Shown: positions 51,929 to 59,751 of the stretch, in pieces
Position numbering within the stretch: position 1 is the first letter of the stretch
How the letters are laid out: the number at the start of each line of letters is the position of its first letter
NCBI GenBank assembly: GCA_028868535.1
Contig: JAGWUH010000014.1
Coordinates: forward strand, 1 to 64,000
Reading direction: 5' to 3'
Origin: Sphingomonadales bacterium
Lineage (GTDB): Bacteria; Pseudomonadota; Alphaproteobacteria; Sphingomonadales; Sphingomonadaceae
DNA: 64,000 nucleotides
Program-made: the position numbers and the translations under genes
Notes under the pieces: model-generated
The model's input: only the letters and a program-made list of their open reading frames with translations
The model's database searches: none
What the model was told of the DNA's origin: nothing

Positions 51929-52491
51929 AGATCCTGGGCCTTTTCCGCCATGCCAAGTCCGATTGGGGCGATCCCCGCGCGCGCGACTTCGATCGGCCGC
52001 TGAACGCCCGCGGGCGGAAGGGCGCGGCGCTGATGGGGCAGCACATTTCCGCTTATTGCCGCGACCGCAAGCTGCGCTGGGACCGCATCATCGCCTCCCC
52101 CGCGGCGCGATCGGCGGAGACCATCGAGATCGGCGCCGGCGCCTCGCCCGAGGGCAATCGGGTGTCTTACGCGGTCAACTGGGACCGGCGCATCTACCTG
52201 GCCAGTTCGGCCACGCTGATCGACGTGCTGCGCGAGCAGGACGATGCGGTCGATGCGGTGCTGATGGTCGGGCACAACCCGGGGCTGGAGGACGTGATCT
52301 TCGACCTTGTTCCCGATGACGGCAGCAGCCCGCTGCGCGACGAGGTCGAGGTCAAGTTTCCCACCGCCGCGTTCGCGCTGCTGGAGCTGGACATCGACCA
52401 CTGGCGCGCGCTGGAGGACGGCTGCGCCCGGCTGGTGCACCTGATGCGGCCCCGCGACATCGATCCGGCGCTGGGGCCCGAACCGGTCTGA
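51925..52491 (+). CDS. sixA: SixA-type histidine phosphatase
   Basis: 188 residues of the histidine phosphatase superfamily. The catalytic RHG motif is LFRHAKSDWGDP with the phospho-histidine; DFDRPLNARGRKGAALMGQHI and IIASPAARSAETI follow, and the second histidine is in VLMVGHNPGLED. It resembles SixA, which dephosphorylates a phosphohistidine on HPt or PTS proteins. The N-terminal ATG overlaps the helicase stop, so SixA is translated from the helicase transcript and would share LexA control if the box is real. Confidence 0.88.
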   Translation: MKILGLFRHAKSDWGDPRARDFDRPLNARGRKGAALMGQHISAYCRDRKLRWDRIIASPAARSAETIEIGAGASPEGNRVSYAVNWDRRIYLASSATLIDVLREQDDAVDAVLMVGHNPGLEDVIFDLVPDDGSSPLRDEVEVKFPTAAFALLELDIDHWRALEDGCARLVHLMRPRDIDPALGPEPV

Positions 52492-52515
52492 GCGGCGGCG
52501 GCGCGGGGCGCCGCC

Positions 52516-52965
52516 TCAGCCTTCGAGGGCGGCGACCAGCGTGCGGCGGATCGCCTGCAGGCGGGCGATCACGTCCGCGGGGACGGCGTGCGTCGCCACG
52601 GGCGGGGCGGCGGACGTCACGGCAACGGGCGCCATGGCGACGGGTGCAACGGCTGCGGCCGGGGCAGGCGCGGGATCGCGTTCGGCGGGGCGGCCCTTGG
52701 CGGCCGCCTCCAGCGCGAGGCGGGCGCCGCGCAGCGTGTAGCCCTCGCGGTGGACGAGGCGGTCGATGGTCTCGACCAGGCGCACGTCCTCCGGACGGTA
52801 GTAGCGGCGGCCGCCGCTGCGCTTGACCGGGCGCAACTGGGGGAACTGGTCCTCCCAGTAGCGCAGCACGTGCTGGCGAATGCCGAGTGCCTTGGCGACC
52901 TCGCCGATGGTGCGGAACGCGCCGTCGGCCTTGCCGTCATCGAAGCGGTTGTCCCCCGTCAACAT
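52516..52965 (-). CDS. MerR-family transcriptional regulator
   Basis: 149 residues. N-terminal MerR helix-turn-helix ([66 protein letters not shown]) followed by an Ala/Pro-rich linker and a short C-terminal helix. No metal or ligand cysteines are visible. In Alphaproteobacteria this gene normally follows ihfA in the rpmF-plsX-fabH-ihfA block, and its regulon is not established. The ATG has no strong upstream site. Confidence 0.9.
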   Translation of the reverse strand: MLTGDNRFDDGKADGAFRTIGEVAKALGIRQHVLRYWEDQFPQLRPVKRSGGRRYYRPEDVRLVETIDRLVHREGYTLRGARLALEAAAKGRPAERDPAPAPAAAVAPVAMAPVAVTSAAPPVATHAVPADVIARLQAIRRTLVAALEG

Positions 52966-52993
52966 CCCCTGTCCTGCCCCCCTGTGCCTGGCG

Positions 52994-53290
52994 TCATGTC
53001 CGGGCGACGCGATCCTTCAGCATCTGGCTGGCACGGAAGGTCAGCACGCGACGCGGGGTGATCGGCACCTCGACCCCGGTCTTGGGGTTGCGGCCGATGC
53101 GCTCGCTCTTGTCGCGCAGCAGGAAGGTGCCGAAGCCGGAAATCTTGACATTCTCGCCGCCGGCGAGCGCGTCGCTCATGTAGGTGAGGATCGATTCGAC
53201 CATTTCGAGCGATTCCGATCGCGAGAAGCCGAGCCGGCGATGGATCGCCTCAGCAAGATCGGCGCGGGTAAGGGTCTTCATGGAGCGCAT
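52994..53290 (-). CDS. ihfA: Integration host factor alpha subunit
   Basis: 98 residues from the ATG at 53290, which has AGGGGACG upstream; an ATG at 53281 would give [14 protein letters not shown] family: [36 protein letters not shown], then [48 protein letters not shown] with the DNA-intercalating proline in the RNPKTG beta arm. Binds and bends DNA with IHF-beta, which is not in the window. Follows fabH after 171 bp. Confidence 0.94.
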   Translation of the reverse strand: MRSMKTLTRADLAEAIHRRLGFSRSESLEMVESILTYMSDALAGGENVKISGFGTFLLRDKSERIGRNPKTGVEVPITPRRVLTFRASQMLKDRVART

Positions 53291-53329
53291 AACGTCCCCT
53301 GCAAAATGATGCATCGACCCGGAATCGTC

Positions 53330-53356
53330 TTTATAGGCAATTTACCATCATGACAA
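53330..53356 (-). promoter_or_regulatory. Possible promoter of ihfA
   Basis: On the minus strand TTGTCA (53351-53356) and TATAAA (53330-53335) are 15 bases apart, about 40 bp before the ihfA ATG, in an AT-richer part of the fabH-ihfA gap. The spacing is short, so confidence is low; it would let ihfA and merR be transcribed apart from fabH. Confidence 0.35.
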
Positions 53357-53461
53357 TGCAAACTCTTGCAATTTCAGCCAAGATGGAGGGGGAAACAAAC
53401 GATATCGACGGCGGCGCGGTGCCCGGCAGGCGGCCGACGGCCCGGCCGCCAGGCACGCGCA

Positions 53462-54430
53462 TCACATGCGCAGCAGGCTGGCGCCCCAGGTGAAGCCGCC
53501 GCCCATCGCCTCGAGCATGACCAGCTGGCCCGGCTTGATGCGGCCGTCGCGGACCGCCGTGTCGAGCGCGAGCGGCACCGACGCGGCCGAGGTGTTGGCG
53601 TGGCGATCGACGGTGACGACGACCTTTTCCGCCGGCATGTCGAGCTTGCGCGCGGTGGCATCGAGGATGCGGGCGTTGGCCTGGTGCGGCACCAGCCAGT
53701 CGATCTGGTCCGCGGTCATGTCGAGTTCGCCCAGCACTTCGCCGAGCACGCTGGAGAGGTTGGTGACCGCGTGCTTGAAGACTTCCTTGCCCTTCATCCG
53801 CACCTTGCCGACGGTGCCGGTGGTGGAGACGCCGCCATCGACGTAGAGCAACTGGTTGTGGTTGCCATCGGCGTGGAGCCGCGTGGCAAGGACGCCGCGC
53901 CCGGTCCGGTCGTCCGATTCCTGCGCTTCGAGGACGATCGCGCCGGCGCCGTCGCCGAACAGCACGCAAGTGGTGCGGTCCTCCCAGTCGAGGATGCGGC
54001 TGAAGGTCTCGGCGCCGATCACCAGCGCGCGCCGGGCCATGCCGGTGCGCAGCATCGAATCGGCCACGCCGAGCGCGTAGAGGAAGCCCGAGCACACCGC
54101 GGCGACGTCGAAGGCGATGCCGCCCTGGCACCCGAGCGCCGCCTGGACGAGCGTGGCGGTGGCGGGAAAGGTCTGGTCCGGGGTGGCGGTGGCCAGCACG
54201 ATCAGGTCGATCGAGCCGGCCTCGACCCCGGCGGCCGCGAGCGCGGCGCGGGCGGCGCCGGTGGCGAGGCTCGAGGTCGTCTCGCTGTCATCGGCGATGT
54301 ATCGATTGCGGATGCCGGTGCGCTCGACGATCCACTCATCGGTGGTGTCGACCTTTTCGGCGAGTTCGGCATTGGACACCGCGCGGGCCGGGAGGGCCGA
54401 GCCGGTGCCGATCACGACGGAACGACGCAT
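53462..54430 (-). CDS. fabH: Beta-ketoacyl-ACP synthase III
   Basis: Starts type II fatty acid synthesis by condensing acetyl-CoA with malonyl-ACP. 322 residues with the Cys-His-Asn triad in [29 protein letters not shown] and [14 protein letters not shown]. Other landmarks: [32 protein letters not shown] and [13 protein letters not shown]. The ATG at 54430 overlaps the plsX stop by one base, as usual for this block; the long frame upstream is out of phase with plsX coding. Confidence 0.95.
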   Translation of the reverse strand: MRRSVVIGTGSALPARAVSNAELAEKVDTTDEWIVERTGIRNRYIADDSETTSSLATGAARAALAAAGVEAGSIDLIVLATATPDQTFPATATLVQAALGCQGGIAFDVAAVCSGFLYALGVADSMLRTGMARRALVIGAETFSRILDWEDRTTCVLFGDGAGAIVLEAQESDDRTGRGVLATRLHADGNHNQLLYVDGGVSTTGTVGKVRMKGKEVFKHAVTNLSSVLGEVLGELDMTADQIDWLVPHQANARILDATARKLDMPAEKVVVTVDRHANTSAASVPLALDTAVRDGRIKPGQLVMLEAMGGGFTWGASLLRM

Positions 54431-55497
54431 CAACCGGCAACCTCCGCCGGGTTCGCGCGCTTGCCGCGCAGGCTGTCGGCGCCGAGCCGTCCAAGGTCGG
54501 CGGTAATGCGTTCGGTCAGGTTTTCCTCCAGCAGCCGGGCGGTCAGCGCCACGGCGTTGGCCACGCCGAGCGCGGAGGCGCTGCCGTGGCTTTTGACGAC
54601 GATCCCGTTCAGGCCCAGGAAGACGGCGCCGTTGTGGTTGTTCGGATCGAGATGGTGCTTGAGCAGCTCGGTCGCGGGGCGCGAGATCAGGAAGCCGAGC
54701 TTCGAGCGCAGCGACGACGCGAACGAACGGCGCAGCAGGTCCGCGACGAAGCGCGCGGTGCCCTCCACCGCCTTCAGCGCGATGTTGCCCGAGAATCCGT
54801 CGGAGACGACGACATCGACCTCGCCGCGGCAGAGCTTGTCGGCCTCGGTGAAGCCGTCGAAGCTGAGATCGAGATCGCGGGCGGCGGCCTTGAGCTGGGC
54901 GGCGGCATCGCGCAGCGTATCGGTGCCCTTGGTATCCTCGCTGCCGATGTTCAGCAGGCGGACGCGCGGGAGTTCGAGGTTGCAGGCGATGCGGGCGTAG
55001 GCGGCGCCCATGATCGCGAACTGCAGCAGGTTGCGGGCATCGCAATCGGTGTTGGCGCCGAGATCGAGCATGACGACGTCGTTGCGGCCGAGCGTGGGCA
55101 GCAGGCCGGCCAGCGCCGGGCGATCGATGCCGGGAATGGTGCGCAGCGCCAGCTTGGCGATCGCCATCAGCGCGCCGGTGTTGCCGGCGCTGACGACGGC
55201 GCCGGCGTCTCCGGCCTTGACCGCGTTGATCGCCTTGCCCATCGAGGTGGACTTGGCGCGGCGCAGGGCCTGGCTGGGCTTTTCCTCGCCGGTGATCGCG
55301 TCCTCGGCGTGGAGGATTTCCGACGCGGCACGCAGGTTGGGATGGCGATCGAGCGCGCGCTTGATGCGCGGCTCGTCGCCGACCAGCAGGAAGCGGCAAT
55401 CCTCATGGCGGCGGCGGGCGAGCGCCGCGCCCGAGACCATCGTGCGCACGCCCTCGTCGCCGCCCATCGCATCGACGGCGATACGCGGCAAGGTCAT
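54430..55497 (-). CDS. plsX: Phosphate acyltransferase PlsX
   Basis: Makes acyl-phosphate from acyl-ACP for phospholipid synthesis. 355 residues: [23 protein letters not shown] at the N-terminus, then [70 protein letters not shown] and VNGF-type C-terminal [30 protein letters not shown]. Between rpmF (27 bp) and fabH (overlap), the classic order. Confidence 0.95.
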   Translation of the reverse strand: MTLPRIAVDAMGGDEGVRTMVSGAALARRRHEDCRFLLVGDEPRIKRALDRHPNLRAASEILHAEDAITGEEKPSQALRRAKSTSMGKAINAVKAGDAGAVVSAGNTGALMAIAKLALRTIPGIDRPALAGLLPTLGRNDVVMLDLGANTDCDARNLLQFAIMGAAYARIACNLELPRVRLLNIGSEDTKGTDTLRDAAAQLKAAARDLDLSFDGFTEADKLCRGEVDVVVSDGFSGNIALKAVEGTARFVADLLRRSFASSLRSKLGFLISRPATELLKHHLDPNNHNGAVFLGLNGIVVKSHGSASALGVANAVALTARLLEENLTERITADLGRLGADSLRGKRANPAEVAG

Positions 55498-55524
55498 CGG
55501 TGCGCTCCCCCCGAGGATCAGGCC

Positions 55525-55704
55525 TTAGAGGCCGACCGCGATCACTTCGCGGCCGTTGTAGTGGCCGCAGGACGTGCAGAGGTTGTGCGGGCGCTTGAGC
55601 TCACCGCAGTTCGAGCATTCGTGGAACGCTTCGGCCTTCAGCGCATCATGGCTGCGACGCATGCCCCGGCGAGACGGGGTGGTTTTTCTCTTGGGGACAG
55701 CCAT
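55525..55704 (-). CDS. rpmF: Ribosomal protein L32
   Basis: 59-residue large-subunit protein beginning [20 protein letters not shown], with two CxxC pairs that bind zinc ([14 protein letters not shown] then TSCGHYN) and ending REVIAVGL. The sequence is a full-length alphaproteobacterial L32. It leads the rpmF-plsX-fabH block and has its own promoter and hairpin-bearing leader. Too short to appear in long-ORF lists. Confidence 0.96.
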   Translation of the reverse strand: MAVPKRKTTPSRRGMRRSHDALKAEAFHECSNCGELKRPHNLCTSCGHYNGREVIAVGL

Positions 55705-55743
55705 TTCGGCACCTGTTCCTGAAAAAATAGCACGTTATGAATA

Positions 55744-55774
55744 CGCCGCCTGATACGCCATGGCGCAGGCGGCG
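55744..55774 (-). promoter_or_regulatory. Long hairpin in the rpmF mRNA leader
   Basis: CGCCGCCTG at 55744-55752 and CAGGCGGCG at 55766-55774 are perfect nine-base complements, and the intervening bases contain CGCCATGGCG, which can pair further. It lies between the predicted promoter and the ATG at 55704, so it would be in the 5' untranslated RNA. Confidence 0.6.
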
Positions 55775-55786
55775 GACGAAGGCGGG

Positions 55787-55814
55787 CCTATAGACGATTC
55801 CGCGCAGGTTGCAA
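55787..55814 (-). promoter_or_regulatory. Probable promoter of rpmF-plsX-fabH
   Basis: On the minus strand TTGCAA (55809-55814) and TATAGG (55787-55792) are 16 bases apart, about 85 bp upstream of the rpmF ATG, in the divergent gap with the MAPEG gene. Confidence 0.5.
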
Positions 55815-55872
55815 CCCTGCGGCTGTGCGGTTCGGGACGGGCGTGTCGCCGCGACCGGAGGGAGACAGATCG

Positions 55873-56268
55873 ATGATTTTACCGACCACCTTGTGCCTGG
55901 CCGCGGCGGCGGTCGTGCTGAACGGCTGGCTGGGGATGCGCATCGGCCAGCTTCGCCACGCGCTGAAGGTTTCGGTGGGCGACGGCGGGCAGGACCTGAT
56001 CATGCGGCGGATGCGCGCCCAGGCCAATTTCATCGAGCAGGCGCCGCTGACGCTGGTGCTGTTCGCCGCGGTCGAACTGGCCGGCAAGGGCGGCGCCTGG
56101 CTGGCGCCGCTGGGCGCGGCGTTCATCGTCGGGCGGATCGCGCACGCGCTGGGCATGGACAGCGACACCGGCTTCCGCGCCGGGCGGCCGATCGGCATGC
56201 TGACCAGCTATGCCGCGCAGATCACCCTGGCGGTGACCGCGGTGCTGACCGTGCTGGGGAAGGCCTGA
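55873..56268 (+). CDS. MAPEG-family membrane protein
   Basis: 131 residues from the ATG at 55873, preceded by GGAGGGAGACAG. Four membrane segments are seen (LPTTLCLAAAAVVLNGWLGM, LTLVLFAAVELAGKGG, WLAPLGAAFIVGRIAHALG, TSYAAQITLAVTAVLTVLG) with the loop MRRMRAQANFIEQAPL, the MAPEG signature. The family includes microsomal glutathione transferases; bacterial members often act in glutathione-linked or unknown reactions. A stretch of frame from 55825 upstream lacks a ribosome binding site. Confidence 0.88.
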   Translation: MILPTTLCLAAAAVVLNGWLGMRIGQLRHALKVSVGDGGQDLIMRRMRAQANFIEQAPLTLVLFAAVELAGKGGAWLAPLGAAFIVGRIAHALGMDSDTGFRAGRPIGMLTSYAAQITLAVTAVLTVLGKA

Positions 56269-56274
56269 ACGCCT

Positions 56275-56937
56275 TCAGCCATAGCGCGAATCGGCCACGA
56301 ACGGGTTAGTCGCCCGTTCCTGGCCGAACGTGCTGTTCGGGCCGTGGCCGGGGATGAAGGTGACGTCGTCGCCGAGCGGCCAGAGCTTGTTGCGGATCGA
56401 ATCGAGCAGTTGCTGGTGATCGCCGCGCGGGAAATCGGTGCGGCCGATCGAGCCCTGGAACAGCACGTCGCCGACCACCGCCAGCCGTGACGGGGCGTGG
56501 AAGAAGACGACGTGTCCGGGGGTGTGGCCCGGGCAGTGCAGCACGTCGAGCGTGACCTCCCCCACCGTCACCGTATCGCCGTCGTGCAGCCAGCGATCGG
56601 GCTCGAAGCTCTCGCCGGGGAGGCCGTAGCGCTTCTGCGGATCGTCGAGGGTTTCGATCCAGAAGCGATCGGCTTCGTGCGGGCCTTCGATCGGCACGCC
56701 GAGTTCGCGGGCGAAGACGCCGGTCATCCCGCAGTGGTCCATGTGGCCGTGGGTGACGAGCAGCTTTTCCACCGTCACGCCGGTCTTTTCGATCGCCAGC
56801 TTCAGCCGGTCGAGATCGCCGCCGGCATCGATGAAGGCGCCGCGCATCGTCTTCGTACACCAGATCAGCGTGCAGTTCTGCTCGAACGCGGTGACCGGGA
56901 TGATGCCGGCGCGCAGCGGGGGTTGGGTTTCGCTCAT
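56275..56937 (-). CDS. Metallo-beta-lactamase-fold hydrolase (glyoxalase II-like)
   Basis: 220 residues from the ATG at 56937. Metal-binding HxHxDH motif THGHMDHCG, then PGHTPGHVVFFHAP, VGDVLFQGSIGRTDFPRGD and the final PGHGPNSTFGQERATNPF. This is the YcbL/glyoxalase II-like branch of the MBL fold, which hydrolyses thioesters such as S-lactoylglutathione. The frame continues to 56976 without family sequence. Confidence 0.9.
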   Translation of the reverse strand: MSETQPPLRAGIIPVTAFEQNCTLIWCTKTMRGAFIDAGGDLDRLKLAIEKTGVTVEKLLVTHGHMDHCGMTGVFARELGVPIEGPHEADRFWIETLDDPQKRYGLPGESFEPDRWLHDGDTVTVGEVTLDVLHCPGHTPGHVVFFHAPSRLAVVGDVLFQGSIGRTDFPRGDHQQLLDSIRNKLWPLGDDVTFIPGHGPNSTFGQERATNPFVADSRYG

Positions 56938-56979
56938 CGCTTCCGAATGGCGATTCGCCGCGCGCGAATCAAGCACGGT

Positions 56980-57630
56980 TCAGACCGGGCCGCCTTTCCA
57001 CACCACCCGGCCGACCACCGTCACCGCGTCCGCCGCGAGTTCGCGCGGGGGGTAGGCCGGGTTGTCGCTGACCAGCGCCAGGCGCCCGGCGGCGCGCGGT
57101 TCGAGCCGCTTGACCAGCACCGCGTCTTCCACCCGGACGACGTGGATGCCGCGCGATGCCGGGGCGGCGGGGGCCGTATCGACGAGAATCTCGTCGCCAT
57201 CGCGCAGGGCAGGCTCCATCGAATCACCGCTGACGACGATCGCCGAGAGGCGCGCCGGATCGAGCCCCTGTTCGCGCAGCCAGGCGGTGGAGAAGCGCAG
57301 CGTGCCGCAGGCCCCCTCCCCGCCGGCAAGCGCGCCGGGACCGGCCGATGCCGCCACCGCCAGCCGGGGAATCGCCGCCCATTCCGCCTCCTCCGCCGGG
57401 GCCGGGGCGCCCAGCTCCCCCTCCGCCACGCCGAAGAAGCGGGCGAGCGTGCGGCGATCGTTCTCCTCGAGCTTGCGGGGGCTGCCCTTGCGCACGAACT
57501 GCTGGAGATAGGCGGCGTTGCGCCCGAGCAGCGCCGACAGGCTGGCGAGGCTGACCTTGCGGGCGGCAGCCAGTTCGACCAGCCGGGCGCGGGCAGCCGT
57601 GCCCGGGGAAAGCGCCGCGAATTCGGGCAT
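56980..57630 (-). CDS. XRE/S24 LexA-like repressor-peptidase
   Basis: 216 residues from the ATG at 57630, chosen for GGAG six bases upstream; longer in-frame starts (57642, 57660, 57684) lack a comparable site. N-terminal helix-turn-helix (VSLASLSALLGRNAAYLQQFVRKGSP) and C-terminal S24 domain: catalytic Ser in VVSGDSMEPALRDGDEILVD, Lys in VEDAVLVKRLE. A candidate self-cleavage region with Ala-Gly occurs before the S24 domain (AASAGPGALAGG). The layout is that of LexA, UmuD and phage repressors, which self-cleave with RecA. It is divergent from two small genes across a LexA-type box. Confidence 0.85.
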   Translation of the reverse strand: MPEFAALSPGTAARARLVELAAARKVSLASLSALLGRNAAYLQQFVRKGSPRKLEENDRRTLARFFGVAEGELGAPAPAEEAEWAAIPRLAVAASAGPGALAGGEGACGTLRFSTAWLREQGLDPARLSAIVVSGDSMEPALRDGDEILVDTAPAAPASRGIHVVRVEDAVLVKRLEPRAAGRLALVSDNPAYPPRELAADAVTVVGRVVWKGGPV

Positions 57631-57675
57631 GTTGCGCTCCATTCCCCGGCAAATCGCCATGGGGGTAAGATTTTT

Positions 57676-57689
57676 CCTAGACATGTAGG
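57676..57689. promoter_or_regulatory. Imperfect palindrome in the S24 gene promoter region
   Basis: CCTAGACATGTAGG matches its own reverse complement at 10 of 14 positions and lies between the S24 start and its -10. It could be an operator for the S24 protein itself, but the match is modest. Confidence 0.35.
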
Positions 57690-57718
57690 ATTTTAGACGG
57701 AACAAATACGGAACACAA
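57690..57718 (-). promoter_or_regulatory. Promoter of the S24 repressor gene
   Basis: On the minus strand TTGTGT (57713-57718) and TAAAAT (57690-57695) are 17 bases apart, and the LexA-type box 57700-57714 fills the spacer. A repressor bound there would block RNA polymerase. Confidence 0.55.
57700..57714. promoter_or_regulatory. LexA-type box GAAC-N7-GAAC between the S24 gene and two small genes
   Basis: GAAC at 57700-57703 and GAAC at 57711-57714 are separated by exactly seven bases. It lies inside the predicted promoter of the S24 gene and 57 bp before the ATG of the divergent small gene at 57772, so one site could control both directions. Confidence 0.65.
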
Positions 57719-57771
57719 GCCCTTCCCGAGTCGCCCGAGAGCGGCGGCCGACCTGCCGGACGATTCGCCTC

Positions 57772-57954
57772 ATGCTGTTGCGAAAGATCGAGAAATTCCT
57801 GCGCGAGAGCGGCATGCCGCCGTCGCTGTTCGGGCGCATGGCGGCGAACGACCCGCGGCTGGTGGGCGATCTGCGCAATGGCCGCACGCCGCGGGCCGCG
57901 CTCGAGTCGCGGGTGGAACATTTCATGAACCTGCATCGGAGGACCCCGTCGTGA
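57772..57954 (+). CDS. Small conserved-looking protein, possibly DNA-binding
   Basis: 60 residues, no close database comparison possible here. It begins MLLRKIEKFLRESGMPPSLFGRMAANDPRLVGDLRNGR and ends VEHFMNLHRRTPS. The pattern 'helix - GMPPSLFGR - ANDPRLVGDLRNGR' looks like a short helix-turn-helix or nucleic-acid-binding motif, and I recall similar small proteins from Sphingomonadales without known function. It overlaps the next gene by GTGA, so the two are translated together. Downstream of the LexA-type box 57700-57714. Confidence 0.7.
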   Translation: MLLRKIEKFLRESGMPPSLFGRMAANDPRLVGDLRNGRTPRAALESRVEHFMNLHRRTPS

Positions 57955-58310
57955 ACGCACTGACCGCCTTTCCCTTCGCCACGTCCGCCACGGCCTGCCG
58001 CCCGCGACCCTGGACGCACCTGCTGAAGGCGGTGCTGGTGCTGGCGGGGGACAGCGCCAGCTTCGTCAGCCACGCCGAGCGGCCCTGGGCGAGCGTGACC
58101 TTTTCCGGCAGCCGCCACGCGATCGTGCTGGCGTTTGCCGGCGACGCGGCGATCATCGCCGGCGAAGCCTTTGCCGAGGCGCTGCCGGAGCACGAGTTCG
58201 CGATTCCCGGCCAGCTCGTCGCCGACGCGGCGGTGACGGCGATGCGCCACGAGGCTGTCCCCCCGCGGCTGACGATCGAGCTGGAACTGCTGCTGGTGGA
58301 GGAGCGATGA
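57951..58310 (+). CDS. Uncharacterised alpha+beta protein coupled to the small gene before it
   Basis: 119 residues from a GTG at 57951 that overlaps the preceding stop. The sequence is WTHLLKAVLVLAGDSASFVSHAERPWASVTFSGSRHAIVLAFAGDAAIIAGEAF, then HEFAIPGQLVADAAVTAM and TIELELLLVEE. It appears as an alternating strand/helix small protein. I do not recognise a domain. Position behind a LexA-type box and next to an S24 repressor raises the possibility that it is damage-induced. It ends 16 bp from the convergent dehydrogenase stop. Confidence 0.7.
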   Translation: MNALTAFPFATSATACRPRPWTHLLKAVLVLAGDSASFVSHAERPWASVTFSGSRHAIVLAFAGDAAIIAGEAFAEALPEHEFAIPGQLVADAAVTAMRHEAVPPRLTIELELLLVEER

Positions 58311-58325
58311 GCGCGGATCAACGCT

Positions 58326-59264
58326 CTAGTAGCCGGCGGCGAGATCGACCTGCGACAGCAGCGGCTCGCCCCGGTGCCAGCGGCCGAGGTTTTCCAGGAA
58401 GCGTTCGGCGCTGCGGCGGAACAGGGTGTCCTGCGAGCGGCCGGAGAGGTGGGAGGTGACATGGACGTTGTCGAAGCTCCACAGCGGGTGATCGGCGGGG
58501 AGCGGCTCGGGGCTGGTGACGTCGAGGAAGGCGGCGCCGGTGTGGCCGCTGCGCAGCGAGGCGACCAGCGCGTCCTGGTCGAGCACGGCGCCGCGCGCGA
58601 AGTTGAGGATCGCGGCCCCGGGCTTCATCGCCGCGAGTTCGGCGGCGCCGATCAGCTTGTCGGTATCGAGGGTGGCGGGGACGGCGACGATGACCCAGTC
58701 GAATTCGGCGAGGCGGGCCCGCCATTGGTGCGGGGCGAGCACGCCGGGCGCGGGGTTGCGGCGGACGGTGACGACGTCGACGCCGAGCGGGCGCAGCAGC
58801 TCGGCGATGCGGCCGCCGATGCCGCCGGCGCCGACGACCAGCGCGCGGCTGCCGAACAGCTCCGCCTTGCCGGGCGCCTCGTGCAGCCATTCGTGGCGTT
58901 CCTGCGCGCGGACCACCTCGCGGTAGCCCTTGGCGATCACCAGCATCCCCATCAGCGCGTATTCGGCGATGGTGATCGCGTTCAGGCCGGCGCCGTTGGT
59001 GAGGACGACGCCGCGCGCGCGCAACTGGTCGAGCGGGAACGGATCGACCCCGGCGGCGAGGGTGTTGAGCCAGCGCAAGGCGGTGCCGCGGCGGGCGGCT
59101 TCCCAGCTCGACGGGAGATCGAAGCTGTCGAACCAGCCGATTTCCGCCGCGGGGGCGAGCGCGTAGAGTTCCTCGGTGGTGGCGAACCAGCGGGGCTCGA
59201 CCCAGGCTGGCAGGTGCGCTTCGAGCAGCGGGCGCAGGAACTGGTTGAGAACGGTGACGGTCAT
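58326..59264 (-). CDS. D-isomer 2-hydroxyacid dehydrogenase family protein
   Basis: 312 residues from the ATG at 59264. NAD-binding motif VVGAGGIGGRIAELLRPLG in a Rossmann domain, catalytic-region residues LNFARGAVLDQDALVASLRSGH, PEPLPADHPLW and VHVTSHLSG. The N-terminal half contains LNTLAAGVDPFPLDQLRARGVVLTNGAG. Similar to glyoxylate/hydroxypyruvate and phosphoglycerate dehydrogenase relatives. The HLSG histidine fits the family. It overlaps the preceding gene by ATGA. Confidence 0.9.
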   Translation of the reverse strand: MTVTVLNQFLRPLLEAHLPAWVEPRWFATTEELYALAPAAEIGWFDSFDLPSSWEAARRGTALRWLNTLAAGVDPFPLDQLRARGVVLTNGAGLNAITIAEYALMGMLVIAKGYREVVRAQERHEWLHEAPGKAELFGSRALVVGAGGIGGRIAELLRPLGVDVVTVRRNPAPGVLAPHQWRARLAEFDWVIVAVPATLDTDKLIGAAELAAMKPGAAILNFARGAVLDQDALVASLRSGHTGAAFLDVTSPEPLPADHPLWSFDNVHVTSHLSGRSQDTLFRRSAERFLENLGRWHRGEPLLSQVDLAAGY

Positions 59265-59716
59265 CGGTGCTTGCGCCGCAGGTCGGTGGCGATGGTGCGG
59301 CGGAGCGCGGCCTTGAGGCCGCGCGGCAGGTCGGTGGCGAAGATGTCGTCGATGCGCCAGTCGCCGTTCTCGCGCCTGAGCAGCAGGCGTTCGCCGGTCT
59401 CGCTGCCATGGGCGAGCGTGAGGCGAACGCGCAGTTCGACGAGGTTCGGCCCGATCATGCGCTGGCCGGCAACGCGGGCGCGGAACGCCTTCGCGTCCCA
59501 GTCCTGGCAGTGGCAGAGCCAGTCGAAATCGCCGAGATCGTCGACCTCGTCGGACGGGGTGACCGCCTTCCAGCGATGGACCAGGGCGGCGGTTTCGGCG
59601 GACCAATGGCGATCGGCGCCGTTGTCGCGCATGTCGGCATGGGCGTAGGGCGCGTAGAGCTCCGCCACTGTCCCGGTGGGCGTGGCAGCGGCCAGCAGCA
59701 GCGCGGTAATGGGCAT
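59261..59716 (-). CDS. Exported protein resembling DUF3828
   Basis: 151 residues from the ATG at 59716 (GGGGAGAA upstream). It starts with a short hydrophobic run (MPITALLLAAATPTGTVAELYAPYAHAD) that may be a signal sequence, followed by a small alpha/beta domain with DLGDFDWLCHCQDW, VELRVRLTLAHGSETGERLLLRREN and WRIDDIFATDLPRGLKAALRR. The WRIDDI ending is typical of DUF3828/NTF2-like proteins. Function unknown. It overlaps the hydroxyacid dehydrogenase by ATGA. Confidence 0.65.
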   Translation of the reverse strand: MPITALLLAAATPTGTVAELYAPYAHADMRDNGADRHWSAETAALVHRWKAVTPSDEVDDLGDFDWLCHCQDWDAKAFRARVAGQRMIGPNLVELRVRLTLAHGSETGERLLLRRENGDWRIDDIFATDLPRGLKAALRRTIATDLRRKHR

Positions 59717-59751
59717 GGCGGCGTTCTCCCCGGGTCGGCGGGCAGAGTGCC

